Source: Arthrobacter sp. 18067 (lineage in GTDB: Bacteria; Actinomycetota; Actinomycetes; Actinomycetales; Micrococcaceae). Taken from it: a DNA stretch of 64,000 nt. The notes under the pieces are model-generated. The model made no database searches and had not been told where the DNA came from. It worked only from the letters and a program-made list of their open reading frames with translations. Position 1 is the first letter of the stretch. Each line of letters opens with the position of its first letter. This document shows positions 32,201 to 40,409 of this stretch, piece after piece. The position numbers were made by a program, and so were the translations under genes. The stretch spans positions 62,001 through 126,000 of the forward strand of contig NZ_CACSJJ010000018.1 in NCBI RefSeq assembly GCF_902706295.1. Reading direction: 5' to 3'.

Positions 32201-32731
32201 CTGATCGATTCATCCGGCAAGACCCGTCTGTTCGACGGCCGCTCCGGCGAGCCGTTCCCGGACCCGATCTCCGTCGGCTACATGTACATCCTGAAGCTCC
32301 ACCACTTGGTGGACGATAAGATCCACGCGCGCTCCACCGGCCCGTACTCCATGATCACGCAGCAGCCGCTGGGTGGTAAGGCTCAGTTCGGTGGCCAGCG
32401 CTTCGGTGAAATGGAAGTGTGGGCGCTCGAAGCTTACGGTGCCGCTTACACCCTTCAGGAACTCCTCACGATCAAGTCGGATGACATCCATGGTCGTGTG
32501 AAGGTCTACGAAGCCATCGTCAAGGGCGAGAACATCCCTGAGCCTGGCGTTCCCGAGTCCTTCAAGGTCTTGATCAAGGAAATGCAGTCGTTGTGCCTGA
32601 ACGTGGAAGTTCTTTCCACCGACGGAACCACGATCGAAATGCGTGACTCTGATGACGCAGTCTTCACGGCTGCGGAAGAACTGGGCATCGATCTGTCTCG
32701 TGCAGAGCCCAGTTCCGTAGAAGAGGTCTAG
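29225..32731 (+). CDS. rpoB: RNA polymerase beta subunit
   Basis: A 1168-residue catalytic subunit. The rifampicin region reads [20 protein letters not shown], then [11 protein letters not shown], with the sensitive residues Asp, His and Ser at the usual positions, so no rifampicin-resistance change is seen. Further conserved blocks are [26 protein letters not shown] and [15 protein letters not shown] near the C-terminus. TTG 29225 follows GGAAGGATCC; GTG 29210 would add five residues. rpoC follows after 103 bases that hold a strong hairpin. Confidence 0.97.
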   Translation: [1168 protein letters not shown]

Positions 32732-32732
32732 C

Positions 32733-32777
32733 AGCTGTTCCGGCGGACAGCCTCAACACCTGTCCGTCGGAACAGCT
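32733..32777 (+). other. Strong hairpin in the rpoB-rpoC spacer
   Basis: An 18-bp stem with one G-T pair (AGCTGTTCCGGCGGACAG / CTGTCCGTCGGAACAGCT) and a nine-base loop begins two bases after the rpoB stop. No T-run follows (CCCTCTTCCC). It could be an RNase III processing site, a 3' stabiliser or a partial terminator. Confidence 0.8.
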
Positions 32778-32834
32778 CCCTCTTCCCGTAACCAAGACTT
32801 CAGAATTTAGAGAACAAGAGAGAACAGGGACCAT

Positions 32835-35800
32835 ATGTCCAGCGAATCCTCCTTCGGCCTCATGCAGATCGGCCTCGCCACCGCGGAAGACATCCGCGGA
32901 TGGTCTTACGGTGAGGTCAAGAAGCCGGAAACCATCAACTACCGCACGCTCAAGCCCGAGAAGGACGGCCTCTTCTGCGAGAAGATCTTTGGCCCGTCCC
33001 GCGACTGGGAATGCTACTGCGGCAAGTACAAGCGCGTCCGCTTCAAGGGCATCATTTGCGAGCGTTGTGGCGTTGAGGTCACCCGCGCCAAGGTGCGCCG
33101 TGAGCGCATGGGCCACATCGAACTGGCTGCGCCTGTAACCCACATCTGGTACTTCAAGGGCGTTCCCTCGCGCTTGGGCTACCTTCTGGACCTGGCACCG
33201 AAGGACCTTGAGAAGGTCATCTACTTCGCTGCCTACATGATCACCAGCGTTGACACCGAAAGCCGTCACGCTGAACTGCCGAACCTCCAGGTTGAGCATG
33301 ACCTCGAGAAGAAGCAGATGGTGGACAACCGCGACAGCGACATCGCCACGATCGCCCGCGACCTTGAAGACGAGCTTGCCCGTCTTGAAGGCGAAGGTGC
33401 CAAGGCTGCCGACAAGAAGAAGGCCCGCGACTCCGCTGACCGCCAGATGGCGAACGTCCGCAAGCGTGCCGACGCCGACATCGAGCGCCTCGAGCAGGTC
33501 TGGGACCGCTTCAAGAACCTCAAGGTCGCTGACCTTGAAGGCGACGAAGGCCTGTACCGCGAACTGCGCGACCGTTACGGTCTGTACTTCGAGGGCTCCA
33601 TGGGTGCCGAAGCCATCAAGAAGCGTCTTGAGACCTTCGACATGCAGGCTGAGGCTGAGTCCCTGCGCGACACCATCCAGAACGGCAAGGGCCAGCGCAA
33701 GACGCGTGCCCTGAAGCGCCTGAAGGTTGTCAACGCGTTCCTGACCACCAACAACAGCCCGCTCGGCATGGTTCTGGACGCCGTCCCGGTGATCCCGCCG
33801 GAACTGCGCCCGATGGTCCAGCTGGACGGTGGCCGCTTCGCGACCTCGGACCTCAACGACCTCTACCGCCGTGTGATCAACCGCAACAACCGACTCAAGC
33901 GCCTGCTTGACCTGGGTGCTCCGGAGATCATCGTCAACAACGAGAAGCGCATGCTTCAGGAAGCTGTTGACAGCCTCTTCGACAACGGTCGTCGTGGCCG
34001 TCCCGTCACGGGTCCTGGCAACCGTCCGCTGAAGTCCCTGAGCGACATGCTCAAGGGCAAGCAGGGTCGTTTCCGCCAGAACCTCCTCGGCAAGCGCGTT
34101 GACTACTCCGGCCGTTCGGTCATCGTCGTCGGTCCGCAGCTGAAGCTGCACCAGTGTGGTCTGCCCAAGCAGATGGCCCTGGAGCTCTTCAAGCCGTTCG
34201 TGATGAAGCGCCTGGTTGACCTCAACCACGCCCAGAACATCAAGTCGGCAAAGCGCATGGTCGAGCGTTACCGTCCGCAGGTTTGGGACGTGCTGGAAGA
34301 GATCATCACCGAACACCCGGTGCTGCTCAACCGTGCACCTACCCTGCACCGCCTCGGCATCCAGGCCTTCGAACCCCAGCTTGTGGAAGGCAAGGCAATC
34401 CAGCTTCACCCGCTGGTTTGTGGCGCCTTCAACGCTGACTTCGACGGCGACCAGATGGCAGTCCACCTGCCGCTGAGCCCGGAAGCCCAGGCCGAAGCAC
34501 GCATCCTGATGCTGTCCTCGAACAACATCCTGAAGCCGTCCGATGGCCGTCCGGTGACCCTGCCTTCGCAGGATATGATCATCGGCCTGTACCACCTGAC
34601 CACCAAGCGCGTCGGCTCTGCCGGCGAAGGCCGCATCTTCTCCTCGGTTTCGGAAGCCATCATGGCTTACGACGCCCGTGATCTGCACCTGAACTCCCAG
34701 GTCAAGATCCGTTTGGACGACTTCGTGCCTTACGCAGGTTGGGAAGCTCCGGAAGGTTGGGAGCCCGGTCAGCAGGCTCTCGTCCAGACCTCCCTGGGCC
34801 AGGTCATCTTCAACCAGACGCTGCCTGAGGATTACCCCTGGGTAGAGGCTGTTGCCGACAAGGGCGAACTGTCCCGGATCGTCAACGACCTCGCTGAGCG
34901 CTACCCGAAGGTTGTTACGGCGGCAACGCTGGACAACCTGAAGGACGCCGGCTTCTACTGGGCCACCCGTTCGGGTGTCACGGTTGCCATCTCCGACATC
35001 GAGGTGCCTACCTCCAAGCCTGCCATCCTGGCCGGCTACGAGGCCATGGCTGCCAAGATCCAGGGCCAGTACGACAAGGGCCTGATCGACGACGACGAGC
35101 GTCGCCAGGAATTGATCGAAATCTGGAACAAGGCAACCAACGAAATCGCCCAGGCGATGCGTGACAGCCTGTCCCCGATGAACACCATCAACCGTATGGT
35201 GTCCTCCGGTGCACGTGGTAACTGGATGCAGGTCCGCCAGATCGCGGGTATCCGTGGTCTTGTGGCCAACCCGAAGGGTGAGATCATTCCTCGCCCGATC
35301 AAGTCCTCCTACCGCGAGGGCCTGTCGGTGCTGGAATACTTCATCGCCACGCACGGTGCCCGTAAGGGTCTGGCCGATACCGCTCTGCGTACCGCCAACT
35401 CGGGTTACCTGACCCGTCGTCTGGTGGACGTTTCGCAGGACGTCATCGTCCGCGAAGAGGACTGTGGTACCGAACGCGGTCTGCTCACGCCGATCGCCGT
35501 GCCGGATTCCAATGGTGAGCTCGTCCTGGACGAGAACGTCGAGAACAGCGCTTACGCACGTACGCTGGCTGTCGACGTCGTCGATGCCCAGGGTAATGTC
35601 CTGGCTGCCGGCGGCACCGACTGCGGCGACGTCGTTATCGACCAGCTGTTGGCTGCAGGCATCACCGAGGTCAAGGTCCGCTCCGTACTCACCTGTGAGT
35701 CCAAGGTCGGTACCTGTGCACTGTGCTACGGCCGTTCGTTGGCCACTGGCAAGACCGTTGACATCGGCGAGGCCGTGGGCATTATTGCCGCGCAGTCCAT

Positions 35801-36734
35801 CGGTGAGCCCGGTACCCAGCTGACCATGCGTACGTTCCACACCGGTGGTGCTGTTTCCGCCGGCGGTGGCGACGACATCACCCAGGGTCTGCCCCGTATC
35901 CAAGAGCTCTTCGAAGCCCGTACTCCCAAGGGTGTCGCACCGATTGCTGAAGCAGCCGGTCGTATCACCATCGAAGAGTCCGAGCGCCAGATGCGCCTGG
36001 TCATCACTCCGGACGATGGTTCCGAAGAGATTGCCTACCCGGTACTGCGCCGTTCCCGCCTCCTCATCGAGGACGGCGAGCACGTCAGCGTCGGCCAGAA
36101 GCTGATCAACGGTCCGGTGGACCCGAAGCAGGTTCTGCGCATCATGGGTCCGCGTGCTGCACAGAAGTTCCTCGTGGACGAAGTTCAGGGCGTTTACCGC
36201 AGCCAGGGTATTGGTATCCACGACAAGCACGTCGAGGTTATCGTCCGCCAGATGCTGCGCCGCGTAACCGTCATCGAATCCGGCGACTCCGACCTGCTCC
36301 CCGGTGAGCTTGCAGAGCGTGCCCGCTTCGAAGACGAGAACCGCCGCGTCGTATCCGAGGGCAAGTCCCCGGCTTCGGGTCGTCCGGAACTCATGGGTAT
36401 CACCAAGGCTTCCTTGGCTACCGAGTCCTGGCTGTCGGCAGCTTCCTTCCAGGAAACCACCCGCGTCCTGACGCAGGCGGCCATGGAAGGCAAGAGCGAC
36501 CCTCTGCTCGGCCTGAAGGAAAACGTCATCATCGGTAAGCTCATCCCGGCTGGTACGGGTCTGCCCCGCTACACAGAGGTCACTGTGGAGCCGACGGAAG
36601 AAGCAAAGGCAAGCCTGTTCACTGGCCCCAGCGCTTTCACCGACTTCTCCTATGACGCCCTGGGTGGCGACGGTGCTCCCGAGTTCCACGCCATCCCGTT
36701 GGATGATTACGATCTCGGCAACGACTTCCGCTAA
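32835..36734 (+). CDS. rpoC: RNA polymerase beta' subunit
   Basis: A 1299-residue subunit. The N-terminal zinc site uses CYCGKYK and CERCGVEV. The active-site magnesium loop NADFDGDQMAVH starts near residue 533. The bridge/trigger region contains NTINRMVSSGARGNWMQVRQIAG and GLTDTA-like segments (RKGLADTALRTANSGYLTRRLVD). A second zinc site has CESKVGTCALCYG. ATG 32835 is preceded by an ACAGGGACC ribosome site. Two hairpins end the unit. Confidence 0.97.
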   Translation: MSSESSFGLMQIGLATAEDIRGWSYGEVKKPETINYRTLKPEKDGLFCEKIFGPSRDWECYCGKYKRVRFKGIICERCGVEVTRAKVRRERMGHIELAAPVTHIWYFKGVPSRLGYLLDLAPKDLEKVIYFAAYMITSVDTESRHAELPNLQVEHDLEKKQMVDNRDSDIATIARDLEDELARLEGEGAKAADKKKARDSADRQMANVRKRADADIERLEQVWDRFKNLKVADLEGDEGLYRELRDRYGLYFEGSMGAEAIKKRLETFDMQAEAESLRDTIQNGKGQRKTRALKRLKVVNAFLTTNNSPLGMVLDAVPVIPPELRPMVQLDGGRFATSDLNDLYRRVINRNNRLKRLLDLGAPEIIVNNEKRMLQEAVDSLFDNGRRGRPVTGPGNRPLKSLSDMLKGKQGRFRQNLLGKRVDYSGRSVIVVGPQLKLHQCGLPKQMALELFKPFVMKRLVDLNHAQNIKSAKRMVERYRPQVWDVLEEIITEHPVLLNRAPTLHRLGIQAFEPQLVEGKAIQLHPLVCGAFNADFDGDQMAVHLPLSPEAQAEARILMLSSNNILKPSDGRPVTLPSQDMIIGLYHLTTKRVGSAGEGRIFSSVSEAIMAYDARDLHLNSQVKIRLDDFVPYAGWEAPEGWEPGQQALVQTSLGQVIFNQTLPEDYPWVEAVADKGELSRIVNDLAERYPKVVTAATLDNLKDAGFYWATRSGVTVAISDIEVPTSKPAILAGYEAMAAKIQGQYDKGLIDDDERRQELIEIWNKATNEIAQAMRDSLSPMNTINRMVSSGARGNWMQVRQIAGIRGLVANPKGEIIPRPIKSSYREGLSVLEYFIATHGARKGLADTALRTANSGYLTRRLVDVSQDVIVREEDCGTERGLLTPIAVPDSNGELVLDENVENSAYARTLAVDVVDAQGNVLAAGGTDCGDVVIDQLLAAGITEVKVRSVLTCESKVGTCALCYGRSLATGKTVDIGEAVGIIAAQSIGEPGTQLTMRTFHTGGAVSAGGGDDITQGLPRIQELFEARTPKGVAPIAEAAGRITIEESERQMRLVITPDDGSEEIAYPVLRRSRLLIEDGEHVSVGQKLINGPVDPKQVLRIMGPRAAQKFLVDEVQGVYRSQGIGIHDKHVEVIVRQMLRRVTVIESGDSDLLPGELAERARFEDENRRVVSEGKSPASGRPELMGITKASLATESWLSAASFQETTRVLTQAAMEGKSDPLLGLKENVIIGKLIPAGTGLPRYTEVTVEPTEEAKASLFTGPSAFTDFSYDALGGDGAPEFHAIPLDDYDLGNDFR

Positions 36735-36756
36735 AAGCGGCAGTCAGCGCTTTGAC

Positions 36757-36792
36757 GGTCGGGCCCCGCACTCTTGAGTGCGGGGCCCGACC
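36757..36792 (+). terminator. First hairpin after rpoC
   Basis: A 16-17-bp very GC-rich stem (GGTCGGGCCCCGCACTC / GAGTGCGGGGCCCGACC) starting 23 bases after rpoC. It lacks a T-run and acts with the second hairpin. Confidence 0.7.
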
Positions 36793-36828
36793 CGTTAATG
36801 CACTCGTGCACGGCGAGAACCGGAGGAG

Positions 36829-36870
36829 TGGAGGCCGACGGCGGCACCCGGCTGCCGCCGTCGGCCTCCA
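36829..36870 (+). terminator. Second hairpin after rpoC
   Basis: An 18-bp perfect stem (TGGAGGCCGACGGCGGCA / TGCCGCCGTCGGCCTCCA) with loop CCCGGC. It is a tandem partner of the previous hairpin, just upstream of the rpsL promoter. Confidence 0.7.
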
Positions 36871-36879
36871 TACACCCGA

Positions 36880-36909
36880 TTAAGGCGCCAGATCAAGCCG
36901 TGCTAGACT
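36880..36909 (+). promoter_or_regulatory. Candidate str-operon (rpsL) promoter
   Basis: TTAAGG, an 18-base spacer and TAGACT (36904-36909). The -35 box is weak, but the -10 box is shared with other expression genes here. The leader to rpsL would be about 230 bases. No gene is supported between rpoC and 37148. Confidence 0.45.
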
Positions 36910-37147
36910 TTTGGTAATTGTTCTGTGTGGCAGTGGATGAAGGCCGCCGCAGCATCATTTTGGTTTTGTTCTCATGGTGCTGGGTGGAGCCTGTTTCCGG
37001 GTTGCGGGCAACATGCGCAACGAATGCCGCACTTTTGCACGCCTACCGGAGTTTCGGCCGGCTGCACGAGCAACGCCAAAGTTCCCACGTTTACTCAGGC
37101 TGGCGCCTGTGTGTGGGGGCAGAGATCAAACAACGGAGAACACGAAA

Positions 37148-37522
37148 GTGCCTACGATTAACCAGCTGGTCCGTAAGGGCCGCACGCCGAAGGTCTCCAA
37201 GACCAAGGCTCCCGCGCTGAAGGGCAGCCCGATGCGCCGCGGTGTTTGCACCCGCGTTTACACCACCACCCCCAAGAAGCCGAACTCGGCTCTCCGTAAG
37301 GTGGCACGTGTTCGCCTCAACGGTGGCGTGGAAGTTACCGCTTACATCCCCGGTGTTGGCCACAACCTCCAGGAGCACTCCATCGTGCTCGTCCGTGGTG
37401 GTCGTGTGAAGGACCTTCCGGGTGTCCGCTACAAGATCGTCCGCGGCGCACTCGACACCCAGGGTGTCAAGAACCGCAAGCAGGCTCGCAGCCGTTACGG
37501 CGCAAAGATGGAGAAGAAGTAA
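37148..37522 (+). CDS. rpsL: 30S ribosomal protein S12
   Basis: A 124-residue protein from GTG 37148 after AACGGAGAACACG. It carries PTINQLVRKGR, the TPKKPNSALRK loop (streptomycin site, wild type), GEVTAYIPG-like strands and GGRVKDLPGVRY. No resistance substitution is seen at the lysines. First gene of the str operon; rpsG follows within two bases. Confidence 0.97.
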   Translation: MPTINQLVRKGRTPKVSKTKAPALKGSPMRRGVCTRVYTTTPKKPNSALRKVARVRLNGGVEVTAYIPGVGHNLQEHSIVLVRGGRVKDLPGVRYKIVRGALDTQGVKNRKQARSRYGAKMEKK

Positions 37523-37523
37523 T

Positions 37524-37994
37524 ATGCCTCGCAAGGGTCCGGCCCCGAAGCGGCCGCTAGTTTCCGATCCCGTTTACGGCTCCCCGTTGGTCACGCAGCT
37601 GATCAACAAGGTTCTTGTCGACGGCAAGAAGTCCACTGCAGAGCGCATCGTTTACGGTGCACTTGAAGGTGCACGTGCCAAGTCCGGCGGCGACCCCGTT
37701 GCCGCTCTCAAGAAGGCCATGGACAACGTCAAGCCTTCCCTCGAGGTGCGTTCACGCCGTGTTGGTGGCGCCACCTACCAGGTTCCGGTTGAGGTCAAGC
37801 CGGGTCGCTCCACCGCCCTCGCTCTGCGTTGGCTCGTGGGCTACTCCAAGGCCCGCCGCGAGAAGACCATGACCGAGCGCCTCCAGAACGAAATCCTGGA
37901 TGCCTCCAATGGTCTTGGTGCCGCTGTGAAGCGTCGCGAAGACACCCACAAGATGGCCGAGTCCAACAAGGCCTTCGCACACTACCGCTGGTAA
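37524..37994 (+). CDS. rpsG: 30S ribosomal protein S7
   Basis: A 156-residue primary 16S rRNA binder (head of the small subunit). Family segments are PVYGSPLVTQLINKVLVDGKK, VRSRRVGGATYQVPVEV and the C-terminal KRREDTHKMAESNKAFAHYRW. ATG 37524 lies just after rpsL. A hairpin in the spacer follows before fusA. Confidence 0.97.
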   Translation: MPRKGPAPKRPLVSDPVYGSPLVTQLINKVLVDGKKSTAERIVYGALEGARAKSGGDPVAALKKAMDNVKPSLEVRSRRVGGATYQVPVEVKPGRSTALALRWLVGYSKARREKTMTERLQNEILDASNGLGAAVKRREDTHKMAESNKAFAHYRW

Positions 37995-38007
37995 AAACTT
38001 TCCGGAC

Positions 38008-38032
38008 GCCGCCGGCTCACTGAGCCGGCGGC
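38008..38032 (+). other. Hairpin in the rpsG-fusA spacer
   Basis: A 10-bp GC-only stem (GCCGCCGGCT / AGCCGGCGGC) with loop CACTG, without a T-run, inside the operon. It may tune relative expression or mRNA processing. Confidence 0.6.
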
Positions 38033-38063
38033 GAACGTGTAGTCCATCCGAAAGGGAGACCCC

Positions 38064-40178
38064 GTGGCACAGGACGTGCTTACCGACCTTAATAAGGTCC
38101 GCAACATCGGCATCATGGCCCACATCGATGCCGGCAAGACCACCACTACCGAGCGCATCCTGTTCTACACGGGTGTGAACCACAAGATCGGCGAGACGCA
38201 CGACGGCGCTTCGACGACTGACTGGATGGAACAGGAAAAGGAACGCGGCATCACCATCACGTCTGCCGCCGTGACTTGCTTCTGGGACAAGAACCAGATC
38301 AACATCATCGACACCCCGGGCCACGTGGACTTCACCGTTGAGGTTGAGCGCTCCTTGCGCGTCCTCGACGGCGCAGTCGCAGTGTTCGACGGCAAGGAAG
38401 GCGTGGAGCCGCAGTCCGAGACTGTTTGGCGCCAGGCTGACAAGTACAACGTTCCGCGTATCTGCTTCGTCAACAAGATGGACAAGCTGGGCGCTGACTT
38501 CTACTTCACCGTAGACACCATCATCTCCCGCCTTGGTGCCAAGCCGCTGGTCATGCAGCTGCCCATCGGCGCTGAGAACGACTTCATCGGTGTTGTTGAC
38601 CTCCTCGAAATGCGCGCCCTGGTTTGGCCTGGCGACGCAAAGGGTGACGTCACGATGGGCGCTTCCTACGAAGTGCAGGAAATCCCGGCGGACCTCCAGG
38701 CCAAGGCTGAAGAGTATCGCGCACAGCTCGTAGAGACTGTGGCCGAGGCTTCCGAAGAGCTCATGGAGAAGTACCTCGAAGGTGAAGAACTCACCCTTGA
38801 GGAACTGAAGGCCGGCATCCGCAAGATGACCATCAACTCCGAGCTCTACCCGGTGTTCTGTGGTTCTGCGTTCAAGAACCGCGGTGTCCAGCCGATGCTT
38901 GACGCTGTTGTTGACTTCCTGCCGAACCCGCTCGACGTCCCGCCGATGATCGGTCACGATCCCCGCGACGAAGAGAAGGAACTCACCCGCAAGCCCTCTG
39001 CTGACGAGCCGTTCTCGGCCCTCGCCTTCAAGATTGCTGCGCACCCGTTCTTCGGTCAGCTGACCTTCGTCCGCGTGTACTCCGGTCACGTTGAGGCCGG
39101 CGCCCAGGTGGTTAACTCCACCAAGGGCAAGAAGGAACGTATCGGCAAGCTGTTCCAGATGCACGCCAACAAGGAAATGCCCGTTGAGGGCGCTACCGCC
39201 GGCCACATCTACGCAGCCATCGGTCTGAAGGACACCACCACGGGTGACACCCTGTGTGATGCCAACAACCAGATCGTCCTCGAGTCCATGAGCTTCCCGG
39301 AGCCCGTGATCTCGGTTGCCATCGAGCCGAACACCAAGGGTGACCAGGAGAAGCTCTCCACGGCCATCCAGAAGCTCTCCGCTGAGGACCCGACCTTCCA
39401 GGTCTCCCTCAACGAAGACACTGGCCAGACCATCATCGCCGGCATGGGCGAGCTCCACCTGGACATCCTGGTGGACCGCATGCGCCGCGAATTCAAGGTC
39501 GAGGCAAACGTTGGCAAGCCGCAGGTTGCTTACCGCGAAACCATCAAGCGCGCAGTCGAGCGTCATGACTACACGCACAAGAAGCAGACCGGTGGTTCGG
39601 GTCAGTTCGCAAAGATCCAGATCGCGATCGAGCCCATGGACACCGCTTCCGGCGAGCTGTACGCATTCGAGAACAAGGTCACTGGTGGCCGCGTTCCGCG
39701 TGAATACATTCCGTCCGTTGACGCTGGTATCCAGGATGCACTGAACGACGGCGTCCTGGCCGGCTACCCGGTTGTGGGCATCAAGGCCACGCTCATTGAC
39801 GGCGCGTCCCACGATGTTGACTCCTCGGAAATGGCGTTCAAGATCGCCGGCCGTATGGCTTTCAAGGAAGCTGCACGCAAGGCGAACCCTGTTCTGCTTG
39901 AACCGCTGATGGATGTTGAGGTCCGCACACCTGAGGAATACATGGGTGATGTTATTGGTGACCTGAACGCCCGCCGTGGCCAGATGCAGTCCATGGAAGA
40001 CGCAGCAGGTGTGAAGGTTATCCGTGCACACGTTCCGCTGTCCGGCATGTTCGGCTACATCGGTGACCTCCGGTCCAAGACCCAGGGTCGCGCTGTGTAC
40101 TCCATGACGTTCAACAGCTACGCGGAGGTCCCGAAGGCAGTAGCCGACGAGATCATCCAGAAAACCCGCGGCGAGTAA
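38064..40178 (+). CDS. fusA: Elongation factor G
   Basis: A 704-residue translocation GTPase. G motifs are AHIDAGKTTTTER (P-loop), DTPGHVDF and NKMD. Domain IV includes the GGSGQFAKIQI segment and the C-terminus ends EIIQKTRGE. GTG 38064 follows AAAGGGAGACCCC. It is the third gene of the str operon. Confidence 0.97.
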   Translation: MAQDVLTDLNKVRNIGIMAHIDAGKTTTTERILFYTGVNHKIGETHDGASTTDWMEQEKERGITITSAAVTCFWDKNQINIIDTPGHVDFTVEVERSLRVLDGAVAVFDGKEGVEPQSETVWRQADKYNVPRICFVNKMDKLGADFYFTVDTIISRLGAKPLVMQLPIGAENDFIGVVDLLEMRALVWPGDAKGDVTMGASYEVQEIPADLQAKAEEYRAQLVETVAEASEELMEKYLEGEELTLEELKAGIRKMTINSELYPVFCGSAFKNRGVQPMLDAVVDFLPNPLDVPPMIGHDPRDEEKELTRKPSADEPFSALAFKIAAHPFFGQLTFVRVYSGHVEAGAQVVNSTKGKKERIGKLFQMHANKEMPVEGATAGHIYAAIGLKDTTTGDTLCDANNQIVLESMSFPEPVISVAIEPNTKGDQEKLSTAIQKLSAEDPTFQVSLNEDTGQTIIAGMGELHLDILVDRMRREFKVEANVGKPQVAYRETIKRAVERHDYTHKKQTGGSGQFAKIQIAIEPMDTASGELYAFENKVTGGRVPREYIPSVDAGIQDALNDGVLAGYPVVGIKATLIDGASHDVDSSEMAFKIAGRMAFKEAARKANPVLLEPLMDVEVRTPEEYMGDVIGDLNARRGQMQSMEDAAGVKVIRAHVPLSGMFGYIGDLRSKTQGRAVYSMTFNSYAEVPKAVADEIIQKTRGE

Positions 40179-40236
40179 TCTCCCGGTAACGGATGCAATT
40201 CCGGTATCGGGAAGGCATCTAAGCGTATGAGGTGGG

Positions 40237-40256
40237 GCTGCGGCGAGAGCCGCGGC
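40237..40256 (+). other. Hairpin in the fusA-tuf spacer
   Basis: Eight-bp stem GCTGCGGC / GCCGCGGC with GAGA loop in the 231-base spacer. It may attenuate read-through from fusA ahead of the tuf promoter. Confidence 0.45.
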
Positions 40257-40310
40257 CCGGCCCCTGCGCAAACAGGCTCGAGGAACTACCATTGGTTCCT
40301 GAATCTGCAA

Positions 40311-40340
40311 TTTCACCAAAACCAAGCCCCCAAGTAGACT
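40311..40340 (+). promoter_or_regulatory. Candidate tuf promoter
   Basis: TTTCAC (40311-40316), an 18-base spacer and TAGACT (40335-40340), about 70 bases before tuf. An internal promoter would explain separate high-level tuf expression. Confidence 0.45.
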
Positions 40341-40409
40341 TGCTAAAGTTTCTGCCGCGAAAAGCGCGGCCGAGGAGCACTTCACTTGAAATCGTTCTAG
40401 GAGGAACCT

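Noticed and set aside
32664..36689. Minus-strand open frame of 1341 codons
   Set aside because: It is the antisense shadow of rpoC caused by high GC in third positions; it has no family features and no ribosome site.
36918..37220. Open frames in the rpoC-rpsL gap
   Set aside because: They overlap the rpsL start region in other frames and have no ribosome site; the gap is better explained as terminator, promoter and leader.
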